Under the pieces are notes generated by a model. The model did no database searches, was not told where the DNA came from, and saw nothing but the letters and a program-made list of their open reading frames with translations. The position numbers and the translations under genes were made by a program. Shown here piece by piece: positions 8,440-17,040 of a stretch of 47,907 nucleotides of DNA; within the stretch, counting starts at the first letter, position 1; the number at the start of each line of letters is the position of its first letter. Origin of the DNA: Gammaproteobacteria bacterium (GTDB taxonomy: Bacteria > Pseudomonadota > Gammaproteobacteria > Steroidobacterales > Steroidobacteraceae); assembly GCA_003132425.1 (NCBI GenBank), contig PKXS01000043.1:83188-131094 (forward strand), read 5' to 3'.

Positions 8440-10218
8440 GTGATGGACGGCGAGGAGAGCCGACAATTGCCGCTGGCGCAGCTCTCCCTCCTGGCGCTCG
8501 GCCTAGGCGTCGTCACTGGCCTTGGTGCCGTGGCTTTTCGGGATCTGATCGGCCTGATTCACAACCTACTGTTCACCGGTCACGCGCTGGTCCAATACGA
8601 CGCCAACATCTTTACCGCACCCTCGCCGTGGGGGCCGCTGGTGATTCTAGTCCCTGTGCTAGGCGCCGTCGGCGTGACCTTTCTGGTGACTAATTTCGCG
8701 CCTGAGGCCAAGGGCCACGGGGTCCCCGAGGTGATGGACGCAATCTATTACAAGGGCGGGGTGATCCGGCCCGTTGTGGCGTTGGTCAAATCTCTTGCGT
8801 CGGCCCTCGCGATTGGCAGCGGTTCATCAGTCGGGCGGGAAGGGCCAATCATCCAGATCGGCTCGGCGCTCGGCTCGACGCTGGGGCAGATCGTCCGTCT
8901 GCCATCGGGCCAGCGGATCGCGCTCGTCGCTGCGGGTGCAGGCGCAGGCATCGCGTCCACCTTCAATACTCCAATCGGTGGCGTGATGTTCGCTATCGAG
9001 CTGATGATGCCCGAGGTGAGCGTAGCGACGTTCCTTCCAGTCGCGATCGCGACGGGGACTGCAACGTTCGTGGGTCGCTGGTTCTTCGGCGATATGCCCG
9101 CCTTCCACGTGCCCTCGCTTCAGGCCATGGCGGTCGATCCGAGTGCTCTTATCGTGCTTGCCCTGTTCGCTGTGCTGGGCGCTCTCACTGGCGTCGCCGC
9201 AGGAGGTTTCACCCAAGGACTGTATTTGCTCGAAGATATCTTCGATCGGATCAGGTCTCGCTATCTACGGCACATGCTGGGCATGCTGATTCTTGGTGCG
9301 CTGATGTACCTGCTCTTACGCACCCTGGGTCAATACTACGTCGATGGCGTCGGCTACGCGACCGTTCAGGCGGTGTTAGTAGGGCAGATCTCGTCATTCT
9401 GGCTGCTGGGGCTATTAGCCGTCTGCAAGGCCTTGGCGACCTCGCTCAGTCTGGGCTCGGGCTCATCGGGCGGCATCTTTTCGCCATCGCTGTTCATAGG
9501 CGCGACCCTTGGGGGCGGCTTTGCGGCCCTGCTGAACGCGGCCGGCCTTCCGATTCAGCTGAGCGTCCCTGCTTTCGCCATGGTCGGCATGGGAGCGATG
9601 GTGGGTGGCGGAACGGGCGCGGTGATGACCGCCGTCACAATGATCTTCGAGATGACGCGCGACTACAGCATCGTGATGCCGATGATCGTAGCGGTAGCGA
9701 TGAGCATCGGCGCGCGCCGGATGCTCTCTCGCGAGACCATCTACACCTTGAAGCTTGTGCGACGCGGCCGAGCCATTCCAAAGGCGCGGCACGCCAATAT
9801 GTTCCTCGTCCGCTCCGCACGCGAAGTGATGGACGCCGATATCCAGGTCTTACCGGCGGACGCGAGTTTCGATGACTATCTGCGTCAGCCCGAGCACGCC
9901 GGACGCCTGCGCCACGTCGTGGTCACCGACAAGGGTCACATCTACGGGGTGATCCGCGTCAATACAGGCCTCCGCCGAGGGTTGGAGGGCGCCCACACCG
10001 GGGTGAGCCTAGGCGATGTCGCGAGCCGCAATTTCACCGTGGTGGGCGAGGATGAGACCGCCTTCGACGTAATCCGGCGCATGTGGCGCCGGGGTGCCAT
10101 CATGGCGGTAGTCGTACGTGGGCGCGGGGTCCCACGTGGAAGCGACGTTGCCGGCGTGATCACCAAGGAGCACGTCGCTGACTCGGTCGCGGACAGCGTC
10201 AAAGCCTACCCTGAATAG
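8440..10218 (+). CDS. CLC-family chloride channel/antiporter with two C-terminal CBS domains
   Basis: 592 residues from the GTG at 8440, or one less from the ATG at 8443. All three selectivity-filter segments are visible: GHGVP (92-96, usual GSGIP), GREGP (132-136, with the gating glutamate of transporters kept) and GGIFSP (344-349). The ClC core fills residues 15 to about 430 with ten or more hydrophobic helices. The last 130 residues carry a CBS pair (VMDADIQVLPADASF, and VGEDETAFDVIRRMWRRGAIMAVVV) that usually senses nucleotides. It lies in the inner membrane and likely exchanges chloride for protons. The true start could be a little upstream, since the frame is open for 60 bp without an ATG. 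Confidence 0.93.
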   Translation: MMDGEESRQLPLAQLSLLALGLGVVTGLGAVAFRDLIGLIHNLLFTGHALVQYDANIFTAPSPWGPLVILVPVLGAVGVTFLVTNFAPEAKGHGVPEVMDAIYYKGGVIRPVVALVKSLASALAIGSGSSVGREGPIIQIGSALGSTLGQIVRLPSGQRIALVAAGAGAGIASTFNTPIGGVMFAIELMMPEVSVATFLPVAIATGTATFVGRWFFGDMPAFHVPSLQAMAVDPSALIVLALFAVLGALTGVAAGGFTQGLYLLEDIFDRIRSRYLRHMLGMLILGALMYLLLRTLGQYYVDGVGYATVQAVLVGQISSFWLLGLLAVCKALATSLSLGSGSSGGIFSPSLFIGATLGGGFAALLNAAGLPIQLSVPAFAMVGMGAMVGGGTGAVMTAVTMIFEMTRDYSIVMPMIVAVAMSIGARRMLSRETIYTLKLVRRGRAIPKARHANMFLVRSAREVMDADIQVLPADASFDDYLRQPEHAGRLRHVVVTDKGHIYGVIRVNTGLRRGLEGAHTGVSLGDVASRNFTVVGEDETAFDVIRRMWRRGAIMAVVVRGRGVPRGSDVAGVITKEHVADSVADSVKAYPE

Positions 10219-10502
10219 GCTCGCCTAGCCGCTCCATGCCGTGTTGACGAGATTCGATCAAAAACGTGCCGATATCTCTTTGAAACGCACTCGACCGATT
10301 GCAGCGCTGTCGCAGAGCGCACTTGACTGGCAACCGCGGCCGGCTGGCGTAGGCGCGAACGGCGGCTTCGGCGTGAGTAGTTGAGTCGTAGCAATGCTTG
10401 CTTCTGGCCGATCGCGACCGGAACCGGCGATGCCGTCAGGCCCTGCGCGGATCGGCGGCGCCGTCACGGCGTGCCCTAGCACAAGTTGGCTGCCTCGTGG
10501 CA
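10219..10502. other. Intergenic DNA without recognisable genes
   Basis: Between the CLC gene and the recombinase remnant. Only shadow frames rich in Arg and Pro are present; no RNA, terminator or repeat stands out. Confidence 0.4.
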
Positions 10503-10757
10503 TTACAGGCGCCGAAGCCAGCGTGTCAGTTCCGTGCGGTGGAGCGCCATTCCGCCGGTCTTTGGCGCGCCGAGAACATCTGGAAACACCTGCGCCAACG
10601 CCTGGCGTTTAAGATCGAGATCGGCGCGTGCGTAGCGCATTGTCGTTTGAAGGCCGGAGTGACCCAGAAACTGGCTGATGGTCCCGAAGTCCACGCCAGA
10701 CTTAAGTAGATGGATTGCCGTGGTGTGTCTCCTATATCTCGGCAGACATAGGAGGCA
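10503..10757 (-). pseudogene. C-terminal fragment of a tyrosine recombinase
   Basis: An open stretch of 84 codons closed by an in-frame stop upstream (10758-10760). It reads RRHTTAIHLLKSGVDFGTIS, then QFLGHSGLQTTMRYARAD, then LDLKRQALAQVFPDVLG. These are the box-II catalytic Arg-His, the second catalytic His of LGH and the nucleophilic Tyr of the phage integrase family. The N-terminal three quarters, including the box-I Arg, are missing. It is a remnant of a mobile element of the IntI/XerC-like group and is not expected to be active. Its facing neighbour at 10886 is the start of another recombinase. Confidence 0.85.
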
Positions 10758-10885
10758 CTATTTCTCGTGGCCAACTATGTCTAGTGGAGATGCTAAAACC
10801 CTTAAATTTACGGCAAACGCGTTTACCCGACCCGATATAGTCTTGGCTCCTTGCTTCCCAGATTGCTCTGGGAAAGGAGCCGCTC

Positions 10886-11183
10886 TTGAGATACCGCATC
10901 AACGAGCAGATGGTTCTACTGTGCATGCCGAAGCAAGGACCAGACGGTCCTATCGCGCCGTATCTGCATTCGTTTGCGCAGTCTCTGAGTGAACAGGGGT
11001 ACGGGCGTTGTTATCTGCGCCGTCAGTTAATGCTCGGCGCTTGTTTCAGCCATTGGCTTAAGCGAAGACGTGTTCGATCTCGCTGGATCAAGTGAGCATG
11101 CCTCGCGATATTTGCGATATCGCCATCGTGATCGGCAGGCCAACGCAGGCGATTCGGCCGCCCTCGATCATGGGTGTTTTTGA
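10886..11183 (+). pseudogene. N-terminal fragment of a second tyrosine recombinase, frameshifted
   Basis: The first frame (10886-11095) reads the SAM-like core-binding domain of tandem or trio recombinases: PYLHSFAQSLSEQGYGRCYL followed by RRQLMLGACFSHWLKRR. The matching continuation lies in another frame from about 11067: VFDLAGSSEHASRYLRYRHR then DRQANAGDSAALDHG, ending at a stop at 11181-11183. So the gene carries at least one frameshift and is cut off before its catalytic domain. It is oriented opposite to the 10503-10757 fragment, so the two pieces are unlikely to be halves of one gene. Together they mark an eroded integration site. Confidence 0.75.
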
Positions 11184-11459
11184 CTAAAACCGCGAAAAGT
11201 CAATTTTAGAACAGCTGCGCAACTACGCGAACGATGCCACTTAGCCGAGCCTCACGGCGGACGGAGAAGCCGTGGGATGCCAGTACATTCATTCCCCAGT
11301 CCTGTAAACCGGCATCCTTGATTGACCAGATTTGAGATCATATCGGCGGGCAAGCCGGACCAGGGAATTCTGGGAATATTTTCAAAACGACCAATGGATT
11401 GCTGCGTAACCAGCTGATCAGAATTGGACGCCGACGTATGGTCAATGTCCAACGCCGGT

Positions 11460-12306
11460 TCACACACTTGGATGATGGAAAGCACCATCCACGTACTTTC
11501 CAAACGATGCGTGCGGTCCAGGGCAACTACATCGGACCCATCCCGGTGGAACAATATGCCTATGACGTTCTTCCTCAGCTAGCTGCTCGCGCCGACGGCG
11601 GTCCTCCTCCGCTCGTTCCTCTTCTTGCCGAACAGCGCGCCGTTCGTCCTCTGCTTCGATACTGACCTTCAATGCCTTGAGGTATGTTGATGCCAACTCG
11701 AATCGGTCATGCGAGGGTGTTGGATAGCCCAGTCCCTGAGCGACGTCCGCGATAAAGTCGATGCAATTAGATTGGTCACGGCCAGAGATCCCCGTTCCGA
11801 CCAGATTAAATTGCTTCAGATCCCAAACTTCCACTTTTTCTAGAACTGCCCTAACTTGCTCGTCCGTCACCGGCACCTTAACCGAAAGCTCGGTTTCTGA
11901 CGGCCTCAGAAGAGATTTTTTTGTATTCGCTAGCATTGCAATCGTCATTAGCATTACAGCGATATTCCGGTTTAAGCATACCGGGCCCTTTAATCATCCC
12001 GACCCCGTCCTTAGGATAATAGCCATGTGCATCCTCTTTAGGACCATGGTCAGTTGGGTGCGAGATGATCATGAAAATATGACTTGCGGAAATGCAGTGT
12101 GCATTCGGGCCAACAAGATTGACGGGATTCAATTCGGTGCCTCGCGCAACCAACGTAATGATTGTCGTCGACGTTTCGGGCGCTGCAGAACAAGTCCGTG
12201 CAATGCACAGCATCAAACAGGCAGCGGTCGAAGCAAGCGTGACTAGACGCAAAGCAAAATACTCTCCCTGTTCGAATTTTGGATTTGGAATCCGCCTAGC
12301 CAACAA
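11460..12306 (-). pseudogene. Secreted permuted papain/NlpC-like hydrolase, split by a frameshift at a 7-T run
   Basis: Two overlapping frames together make one sensible protein. The 5' frame (12306 to 11878) has a signal peptide (about FALRLVTLASTAACLMLC then a CSA-APE cleavage site). It is followed by SASHIFMIISHPTDHG, DAHGYYPKDGVG and CNASEYKK. The 3' frame (to 11460) continues with VPVTDEQVRAVLEKVEVWDL, QFNLVGTGISGRDQSNCIDF and IADVAQGLGYPTPS, then a Glu/Arg-rich coiled coil. A His motif (SHIFM) before a Cys motif (NCIDF) is the order of circularly permuted NlpC/P60- or DUF4105-like enzymes. The frames meet at seven T's (11916-11922; A's in the mRNA). This is a one-base deletion, slippage site or sequence error. 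The functional family is an inference. Confidence 0.6.
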
Positions 12307-12480
12307 TTGAGTCTACGCGTTCATAGGGGGCTGTTCCTATCTTGATAAAATATGTCATCAATATAGAGTAGCTGGCAGTCGCCGGACTCGTCTTGCGTCG
12401 GCGAGACTCCCCGCCGGCCTCGAATTGAGCCACATCACTAGGACATCCAAGAATTGACTGCACCGGCCGGTGTATCAACA

Positions 12481-13716
12481 TCAGTGGGCCATTCTCGCGA
12501 TCAGAACCGCGTTGGTGCCCCCGAAGGCAAACGAGTTCGACATTACGGCCCGCAAACGAGCGATGCGTGCGTGACCTGATACGTAATCGAGATCACATGA
12601 GGGATCCGCCGCGTCGAGATGCATTGTCGGTGGCACGATATTCCGCGTTAGACTCATTACCGCAACCACGAATTCCAGAGCTCCCGCCGCTCCGAGCAAG
12701 TGTCCATGCATCGACTTCGTGGAGCTCACTGGAATGGCGTGCGCGCGTTCAGCGAACACCACCTTGATCGCGGCTGTCTCCACCGCATCGTTTTGCAAGG
12801 TTGCAGTGCCGTGTGCATTGATGTAATCAATAGCCTCCGGTGCCAAGTTCGCCGCACGGAGCGCTGATTGCATAGCCTTTGCCTGTCCCTCGATGCTGGG
12901 TCGCGTGATATGGGCCACATCGCTGGCGAGGCCGTATCCCGCGAATTCCGCGTGAATGATCGCACTCCGGGCAAGTGCGTGATCCCACTCCTCAAGCACC
13001 ACGAATGCAGCGCCTTCCCCAAGTACCAGGCCCGTCCGCGTAGCGGCAAAAGGGCGACAGGAAGTGGACGCGTCGTGCGCGTCTTCGGTCGCCAACGTCC
13101 GCATGGCATCCCAAGCACGCAGCACGCCGACGACCAAGGGCGCCTCAGCGCCACCGGCCAGCATCACGTCGCCGTCGCCATGCTGGATTCGCCGCGCCGC
13201 CTCGCCAAGCGCTACCGCTGAGGACGAACAGGCCGTCGAGTAGGTCAACATAGGCCCGTGAAGACCGTAATCAATGCCGATCCAAGCGGCCGGCGCGTTG
13301 GTCATCGCGTTGAGCACGCTATAAGGCTTGATCCGATCCGATTTCTGGGCGTACAGCGTGTGATATCCCTCCTCCGTCGTTTCAGCGCCTCCCATGCCCG
13401 TACCGACGAAAACGCCGCATCGCTCGCGCGTTTCAGCGGCGAAGTCCAATCGGGAGTCCACGATCGCTTGTTGAGCCGCCACCAAGGCCAACTGACTGAC
13501 GCGATCGAGCAGGCGTAATCGGGGTGGCTCGAAGTAGTTCCTGCCGTCGAAGTTCGCTGACGCGCCGATGGGCGAGCGCAATCCCTGCGAGATCGAGGAA
13601 GGCAAGCGATGCACGCCCGAGCGTCCCGCGACGAGATTTCTCCAAAACTCTTCGACGGAATTGCCGAGAGGTGCGACGACACCCATGCCTGTCACCGCGA
13701 CTCGCCGCAGTGTCAT
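12481..13716 (-). CDS. FabF-like beta-ketoacyl-ACP synthase in a type III PKS operon
   Basis: A 411-residue condensing enzyme of the FabF/KAS II type. The triad is visible: Cys163 in YSTACSSSA, His302 in NAHGTAT and His339 in SMHGHLLGAAGA. The GGTNA end motif (FAFGGTNAVLI) is complete. It extends an acyl-ACP with malonyl-ACP. Its start overlaps the acyl carrier protein stop by 4 bp (ATGA), and it is the last gene of a five-gene coupled operon headed by a type III polyketide synthase. It probably builds or elongates a special acyl chain for that pathway rather than serving general fatty acid synthesis. No chain-length-factor partner is present. Confidence 0.93.
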   Translation of the reverse strand: MTLRRVAVTGMGVVAPLGNSVEEFWRNLVAGRSGVHRLPSSISQGLRSPIGASANFDGRNYFEPPRLRLLDRVSQLALVAAQQAIVDSRLDFAAETRERCGVFVGTGMGGAETTEEGYHTLYAQKSDRIKPYSVLNAMTNAPAAWIGIDYGLHGPMLTYSTACSSSAVALGEAARRIQHGDGDVMLAGGAEAPLVVGVLRAWDAMRTLATEDAHDASTSCRPFAATRTGLVLGEGAAFVVLEEWDHALARSAIIHAEFAGYGLASDVAHITRPSIEGQAKAMQSALRAANLAPEAIDYINAHGTATLQNDAVETAAIKVVFAERAHAIPVSSTKSMHGHLLGAAGALEFVVAVMSLTRNIVPPTMHLDAADPSCDLDYVSGHARIARLRAVMSNSFAFGGTNAVLIARMAH

Positions 13717-13994
13717 GTGTCGGTCGAAGCTTCCAATGAATTGAGATCGCGCATCGCAGGGTGCCTCGCGAGGAGGCTGTCGATATACCGAACGACGTCG
13801 CCTACGGTAAGTAGGTCGGTAGGTGTGTCGTCCGTGATTTTCACTTTGTATCGATCTTCGATCTTAAACATGAGCTCCAGCACGCTTAAGGAATCGAGCC
13901 GCAAGGTTTCCAGAGTAGCTTCGGGCATGATCTGCTCGCGGGCGACGCAATAATCGCGCGTTAAGATATCCACCAGTGTGTCCAATGTACTCAT
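13713..13994 (-). CDS. Acyl carrier protein
   Basis: A 93-residue ACP. The phosphopantetheine site is Ser35 in LRLDSLSVLELMF, followed by the acidic recognition helix and ITDDTPTDLLTVGDVVRYID. It carries acyl chains as thioesters for the partner ketosynthase encoded next. Its start overlaps the flavoprotein stop by ATGA and its stop overlaps the ketosynthase start in the same way, so stoichiometric coupled production is likely. It has about 15 extra residues at the C-terminus compared with AcpP. No phosphopantetheinyl transferase is encoded in the window. Confidence 0.95.
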   Translation of the reverse strand: MSTLDTLVDILTRDYCVAREQIMPEATLETLRLDSLSVLELMFKIEDRYKVKITDDTPTDLLTVGDVVRYIDSLLARHPAMRDLNSLEASTDT

Positions 13995-15256
13995 AGGATT
14001 CCTTCGAACAGGAGCGACTGAGCGACGGGCTTACTAGCCTTGCCGGCGAGGTGAGCTGCCGCGGTCAAAACCTGGGGACAATCCCCCAACAACCTTGTAA
14101 CCGGCAGGCTCAGCACCGGGCGCATTGCGATGTGAGCGAAGATTGCCGCGAGGCGCAGCCGCAGTGCAAAGACGCTCCGCCAAGCAGAACGATACGCTCG
14201 ATGAATCTCGAGCGCACGGGTCGCATCGATCGCGCGGGCAGGCTGCTTGATAAGGTAGCCGGCCAACAGAAAGGCGGATTGCAGTGCCATGGTAATGCCT
14301 TCGCCGATGAGAGGATGCGTCTCGCCGGCGGCGTTGCCGACGGAAAATAATCGGTCGGACTTCCTCAGCCGAATTTGAGGCCGAAGCGGTCCTATCGATA
14401 GCCAAGGCTCTGACCGCCGCGCGCCGGCTAGTATTTCCCTGACCCCGCGACAGGAAGCGCGCAAATACAGTTCGAACGCGGCCCCAGCGGAGGTGCCGGG
14501 TAGGTGACCGCGCCACCCCGCTAGGGTGTCGCGACGAATACAGCCCGCGAGCGTCAACCGTCGATCTTCCGCCATAACCAAGCCCCCATACCCACCCCGA
14601 AACGAAAGCACAGGCAATAGACCCTGCGGTATGGTTGCGTTAACAAAACTTGCTTTGAAGCCGAATAGGTCGGACCCACGCCGTGGCTTACGAGACGTAG
14701 GACGGGTACAAGCTTGAGGCCCCGTCTCCCAAGATCCATGCGCGTCTACGATGATCGGCACGCGCCGTATAACCGATTCGTGCAAGCGGCCCGGCTGCGC
14801 GTAATCTTGAGCACTCAGTTGGATGTCACACTCGAAATTTCCCAATTCTCCCCTTACCGATCGCACTCGGCCTGGCTGAATCAGAATAACGCCAAGCTCG
14901 ATCGCCCGATTGACCAGAATCGCGTCCAGTTGATCGCGTCCCAGGGCTTGGCCGTATCGGTAAGGTCCGCCGGTACAAGGAGGCAAGTGGGCAATGAGGG
15001 TCGCAGCGCCGCTCATCCACCCAACTTGAGTCAATTCCGGCCCTGCTCGGTCCCGAACGGCGGTGGCGACGCCGAGCTGGTCGAGCAGCGCGAGAGCGGC
15101 GGCCGACAGGCATTCACCACAGACCTTCTGCCGCGGATAGCAGTTTTTTTCCACGAGAATCACGCGCCATCCGGCTAATTTGAGCAATATCGCCGTCGAT
15201 GCGCCGGCCGGCCCGGCTCCAATGACCAAGACATCGGCATCGATGCCGTTACCCAT
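13991..15256 (-). CDS. FAD-dependent oxidoreductase, geranylgeranyl reductase / aromatic hydroxylase fold
   Basis: A 421-residue flavoprotein. The N-terminal dinucleotide fold is GAGPAGAST with EKNCYPRQKVCGECLS. The second FAD motif is LFSVGNAAGETHPLIGEGIT followed by MALQSA. These match the p-hydroxybenzoate hydroxylase / geranylgeranyl reductase superfamily. It could hydroxylate or oxidise the product of the type III polyketide synthase, or reduce an isoprenoid or acyl double bond. The gene starts 8 bp inside the end of the methyltransferase gene and ends in an ATGA overlap with the ACP gene. The C-terminal 100 residues are hydrophobic and Arg-rich and may touch the membrane. The exact reaction is not known. 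Confidence 0.88.
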   Translation of the reverse strand: MGNGIDADVLVIGAGPAGASTAILLKLAGWRVILVEKNCYPRQKVCGECLSAAALALLDQLGVATAVRDRAGPELTQVGWMSGAATLIAHLPPCTGGPYRYGQALGRDQLDAILVNRAIELGVILIQPGRVRSVRGELGNFECDIQLSAQDYAQPGRLHESVIRRVPIIVDAHGSWETGPQACTRPTSRKPRRGSDLFGFKASFVNATIPQGLLPVLSFRGGYGGLVMAEDRRLTLAGCIRRDTLAGWRGHLPGTSAGAAFELYLRASCRGVREILAGARRSEPWLSIGPLRPQIRLRKSDRLFSVGNAAGETHPLIGEGITMALQSAFLLAGYLIKQPARAIDATRALEIHRAYRSAWRSVFALRLRLAAIFAHIAMRPVLSLPVTRLLGDCPQVLTAAAHLAGKASKPVAQSLLFEGIL

Positions 15257-15971
15257 GTGTTAGGCGCACGTTGTTTTGCGCCGCAATGAAGCCGTGAGAA
15301 AACGGCAGCACGCGAAATTCCTGAGTCCACCATGTCTTATCGGTGAATGGCCACGCAGCCGTGATCTCATCGTCAATAAAGCCCGCATCAACACTTTTGA
15401 CCGCGTCTTCCCGGGTGACCGCGTTCGTTCCGAGGAGGCCAATCAATCGGCTGCCCACCTTTGCGAGCATTTCTCGTCGGGGTTCAATCGCAATGAATGC
15501 GCGGCTTTGCGAGACCACACCGCGCAGTAGCTCCCGCAATTCTGACTCCTTAAAATGATGGAGAAACAACGTGGCGACAGTTAGATCGTAGCGCTGGCGG
15601 GCGGATTGCCGCGCCCATATCAGGACATCCTCGCATACCGTAGTCACCTCCCATCCGTGCCTGCGATAACTTTCGACCGTTTCAGAGTTCACGATGCGTT
15701 GACGATCAAGGAGTGTGAGCTTCACGCCAGGCCAGCGAGGTCTTACCGCGGCCGCCAAGCGAAGCAATAAGCTCCCGTCGCCTGCGCCCAGTTCCAGGAT
15801 GCTCTTTGGGTGTGCCGCGAGCCGAAGACGGGACAACGCATGGTTAAGTGCAGAAATTGACCGCATCGCGCGGTGCACACGCCGCAGGTCACGGCGCGAC
15901 CGTCGTGCCTTCGGATCTTCGGGAGTAAGATTGTCGAGCACTTCCGGACGTACACATCGAGGACTCGTCAT
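15249..15971 (-). CDS. SAM-dependent methyltransferase of the type III PKS operon
   Basis: A 240-residue class I methyltransferase with motif I ILELGAGDGSLLLRLA, the acidic loop after LTLLDRQ, CEDVLIWA and motif IV-like DLTVATLFLHHF. Such proteins often O- or C-methylate polyketide or quinone rings. The ATG at 15971 lies 10 nt after the polyketide synthase stop; a longer frame upstream only runs antisense to that gene. The end overlaps the flavoprotein start by 8 bp. By its place between a type III synthase and a flavoprotein it likely methylates the aromatic product, parallel in logic to the Streptomyces griseus srsABC set, although SrsB is a different methyltransferase type. Confidence 0.87.
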   Translation of the reverse strand: MTSPRCVRPEVLDNLTPEDPKARRSRRDLRRVHRAMRSISALNHALSRLRLAAHPKSILELGAGDGSLLLRLAAAVRPRWPGVKLTLLDRQRIVNSETVESYRRHGWEVTTVCEDVLIWARQSARQRYDLTVATLFLHHFKESELRELLRGVVSQSRAFIAIEPRREMLAKVGSRLIGLLGTNAVTREDAVKSVDAGFIDDEITAAWPFTDKTWWTQEFRVLPFSHGFIAAQNNVRLTHG

Positions 15972-15981
15972 GGACAATGAC

Positions 15982-17040
15982 TCACTCGACCGCCAGCAGC
16001 GCGCCGTGACACGTGAACCCCGCACCGAACGAGGACAGCCACCACCATCCACCCGGCGCGCGGTCGCGGAGTGCAGCCCCAAGTACAAAATAGACAAACG
16101 CACTGCTTAGGTTACCGTACCGGCGAAGCGCCTCTCGACTGTAACGCAGTGCTTCGGGAGACAGACCTAGATGCGCCTCGAGTGCGAGCAAGACATCGCG
16201 ACCGCCAGCATGGAAAATCCACTCGCTGATCTGGCTTTGCCTAAGGTCGGCGCGCTGAAGAGTCTTAGTCAAGATGTCCGCCGCATGTTGTGCGGCGAGT
16301 CGCGGTACGGCACGGGTCAAAATGTTTCGCAGCATTCCGTCTTGATGCTCGAACCGAAGCGCAGCCCGCTCAGACGGATCGATAAATGAGGTGGTTTGCT
16401 TCCATTCGATTCGGCGGTGCGCCGCGAGCGGGCTGCGAGACAAGACAGCTGCTCCGGCCCCATCGCCGAATAGGCATGCGCTGATCAAAACGCCCGGATC
16501 ATCGTCAAGGTACATCGCCGCACTGCAAACCTCGACGCAAATTGATAAGACGTGGTTACATTGCCCAGCGGCTAACAGAGCACTTGCGAGCTGCCAGTTG
16601 GGAAGTGCTCCGGCGCATCCTTGGCCGACCAAATCGAACGCAAGGATATCGTTTCGCAAGCCCAATTGCTCAATCACGTAACCGCTTAGTGCCGGACACA
16701 AATACCCCGTGCACGTAGTGACGATGACCGCGTCGATCTGATCCGCACAGACGCCGGCAGTACGCAATCCGGATAGAGCTGCGGCAGACGCCAGTGGCGG
16801 TGCATGGGCGGCAAAGCGGCGGTGCAAGACGTTTGGATCGATGGCGAAGACCTCATCGAGGGAATCAACGCTGAGCCACCGCTCCTCAATTCCATTATTC
16901 CGGGTTAGAACCAGTTTCGCGATCGCATGGGAGCGCGCGTCGAGACGCACAAACCAATCGGAGGCTCTGAACGCGTTCCAACACGCGTCCTTCGAGTAGC
17001 ATTTCTCGGGAAGCGCAGTACCAATCGCATTTAGGAACAT
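15982..17040 (-). CDS. Type III polyketide synthase (chalcone/stilbene synthase superfamily)
   Basis: A 352-residue thiolase-fold enzyme. The type III triad is Cys142 (DLVGQGCAGALPNWQLA), His277 (IFHAGGRDVL; the usual HPGG is HAGG) and Asn310 (RRYGNLSSAF). The GAGF segment near the end is the C-terminal family loop. It condenses an acyl starter with malonyl units and cyclises the chain to a pyrone, resorcinol or phloroglucinol. I chose ATG 17040, which has AAGGG just upstream. An in-frame GTG at 17061 would add seven residues but has no ribosome site. It leads the five-gene operon, and its product would then meet the methyltransferase and flavoprotein encoded downstream. Confidence 0.93.
   Translation of the reverse strand: MFLNAIGTALPEKCYSKDACWNAFRASDWFVRLDARSHAIAKLVLTRNNGIEERWLSVDSLDEVFAIDPNVLHRRFAAHAPPLASAAALSGLRTAGVCADQIDAVIVTTCTGYLCPALSGYVIEQLGLRNDILAFDLVGQGCAGALPNWQLASALLAAGQCNHVLSICVEVCSAAMYLDDDPGVLISACLFGDGAGAAVLSRSPLAAHRRIEWKQTTSFIDPSERAALRFEHQDGMLRNILTRAVPRLAAQHAADILTKTLQRADLRQSQISEWIFHAGGRDVLLALEAHLGLSPEALRYSREALRRYGNLSSAFVYFVLGAALRDRAPGGWWWLSSFGAGFTCHGALLAVE

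Noticed and set aside
15972-16103. Longer start for the methyltransferase
   Set aside because: It runs inside the polyketide synthase gene and has no family-like sequence.
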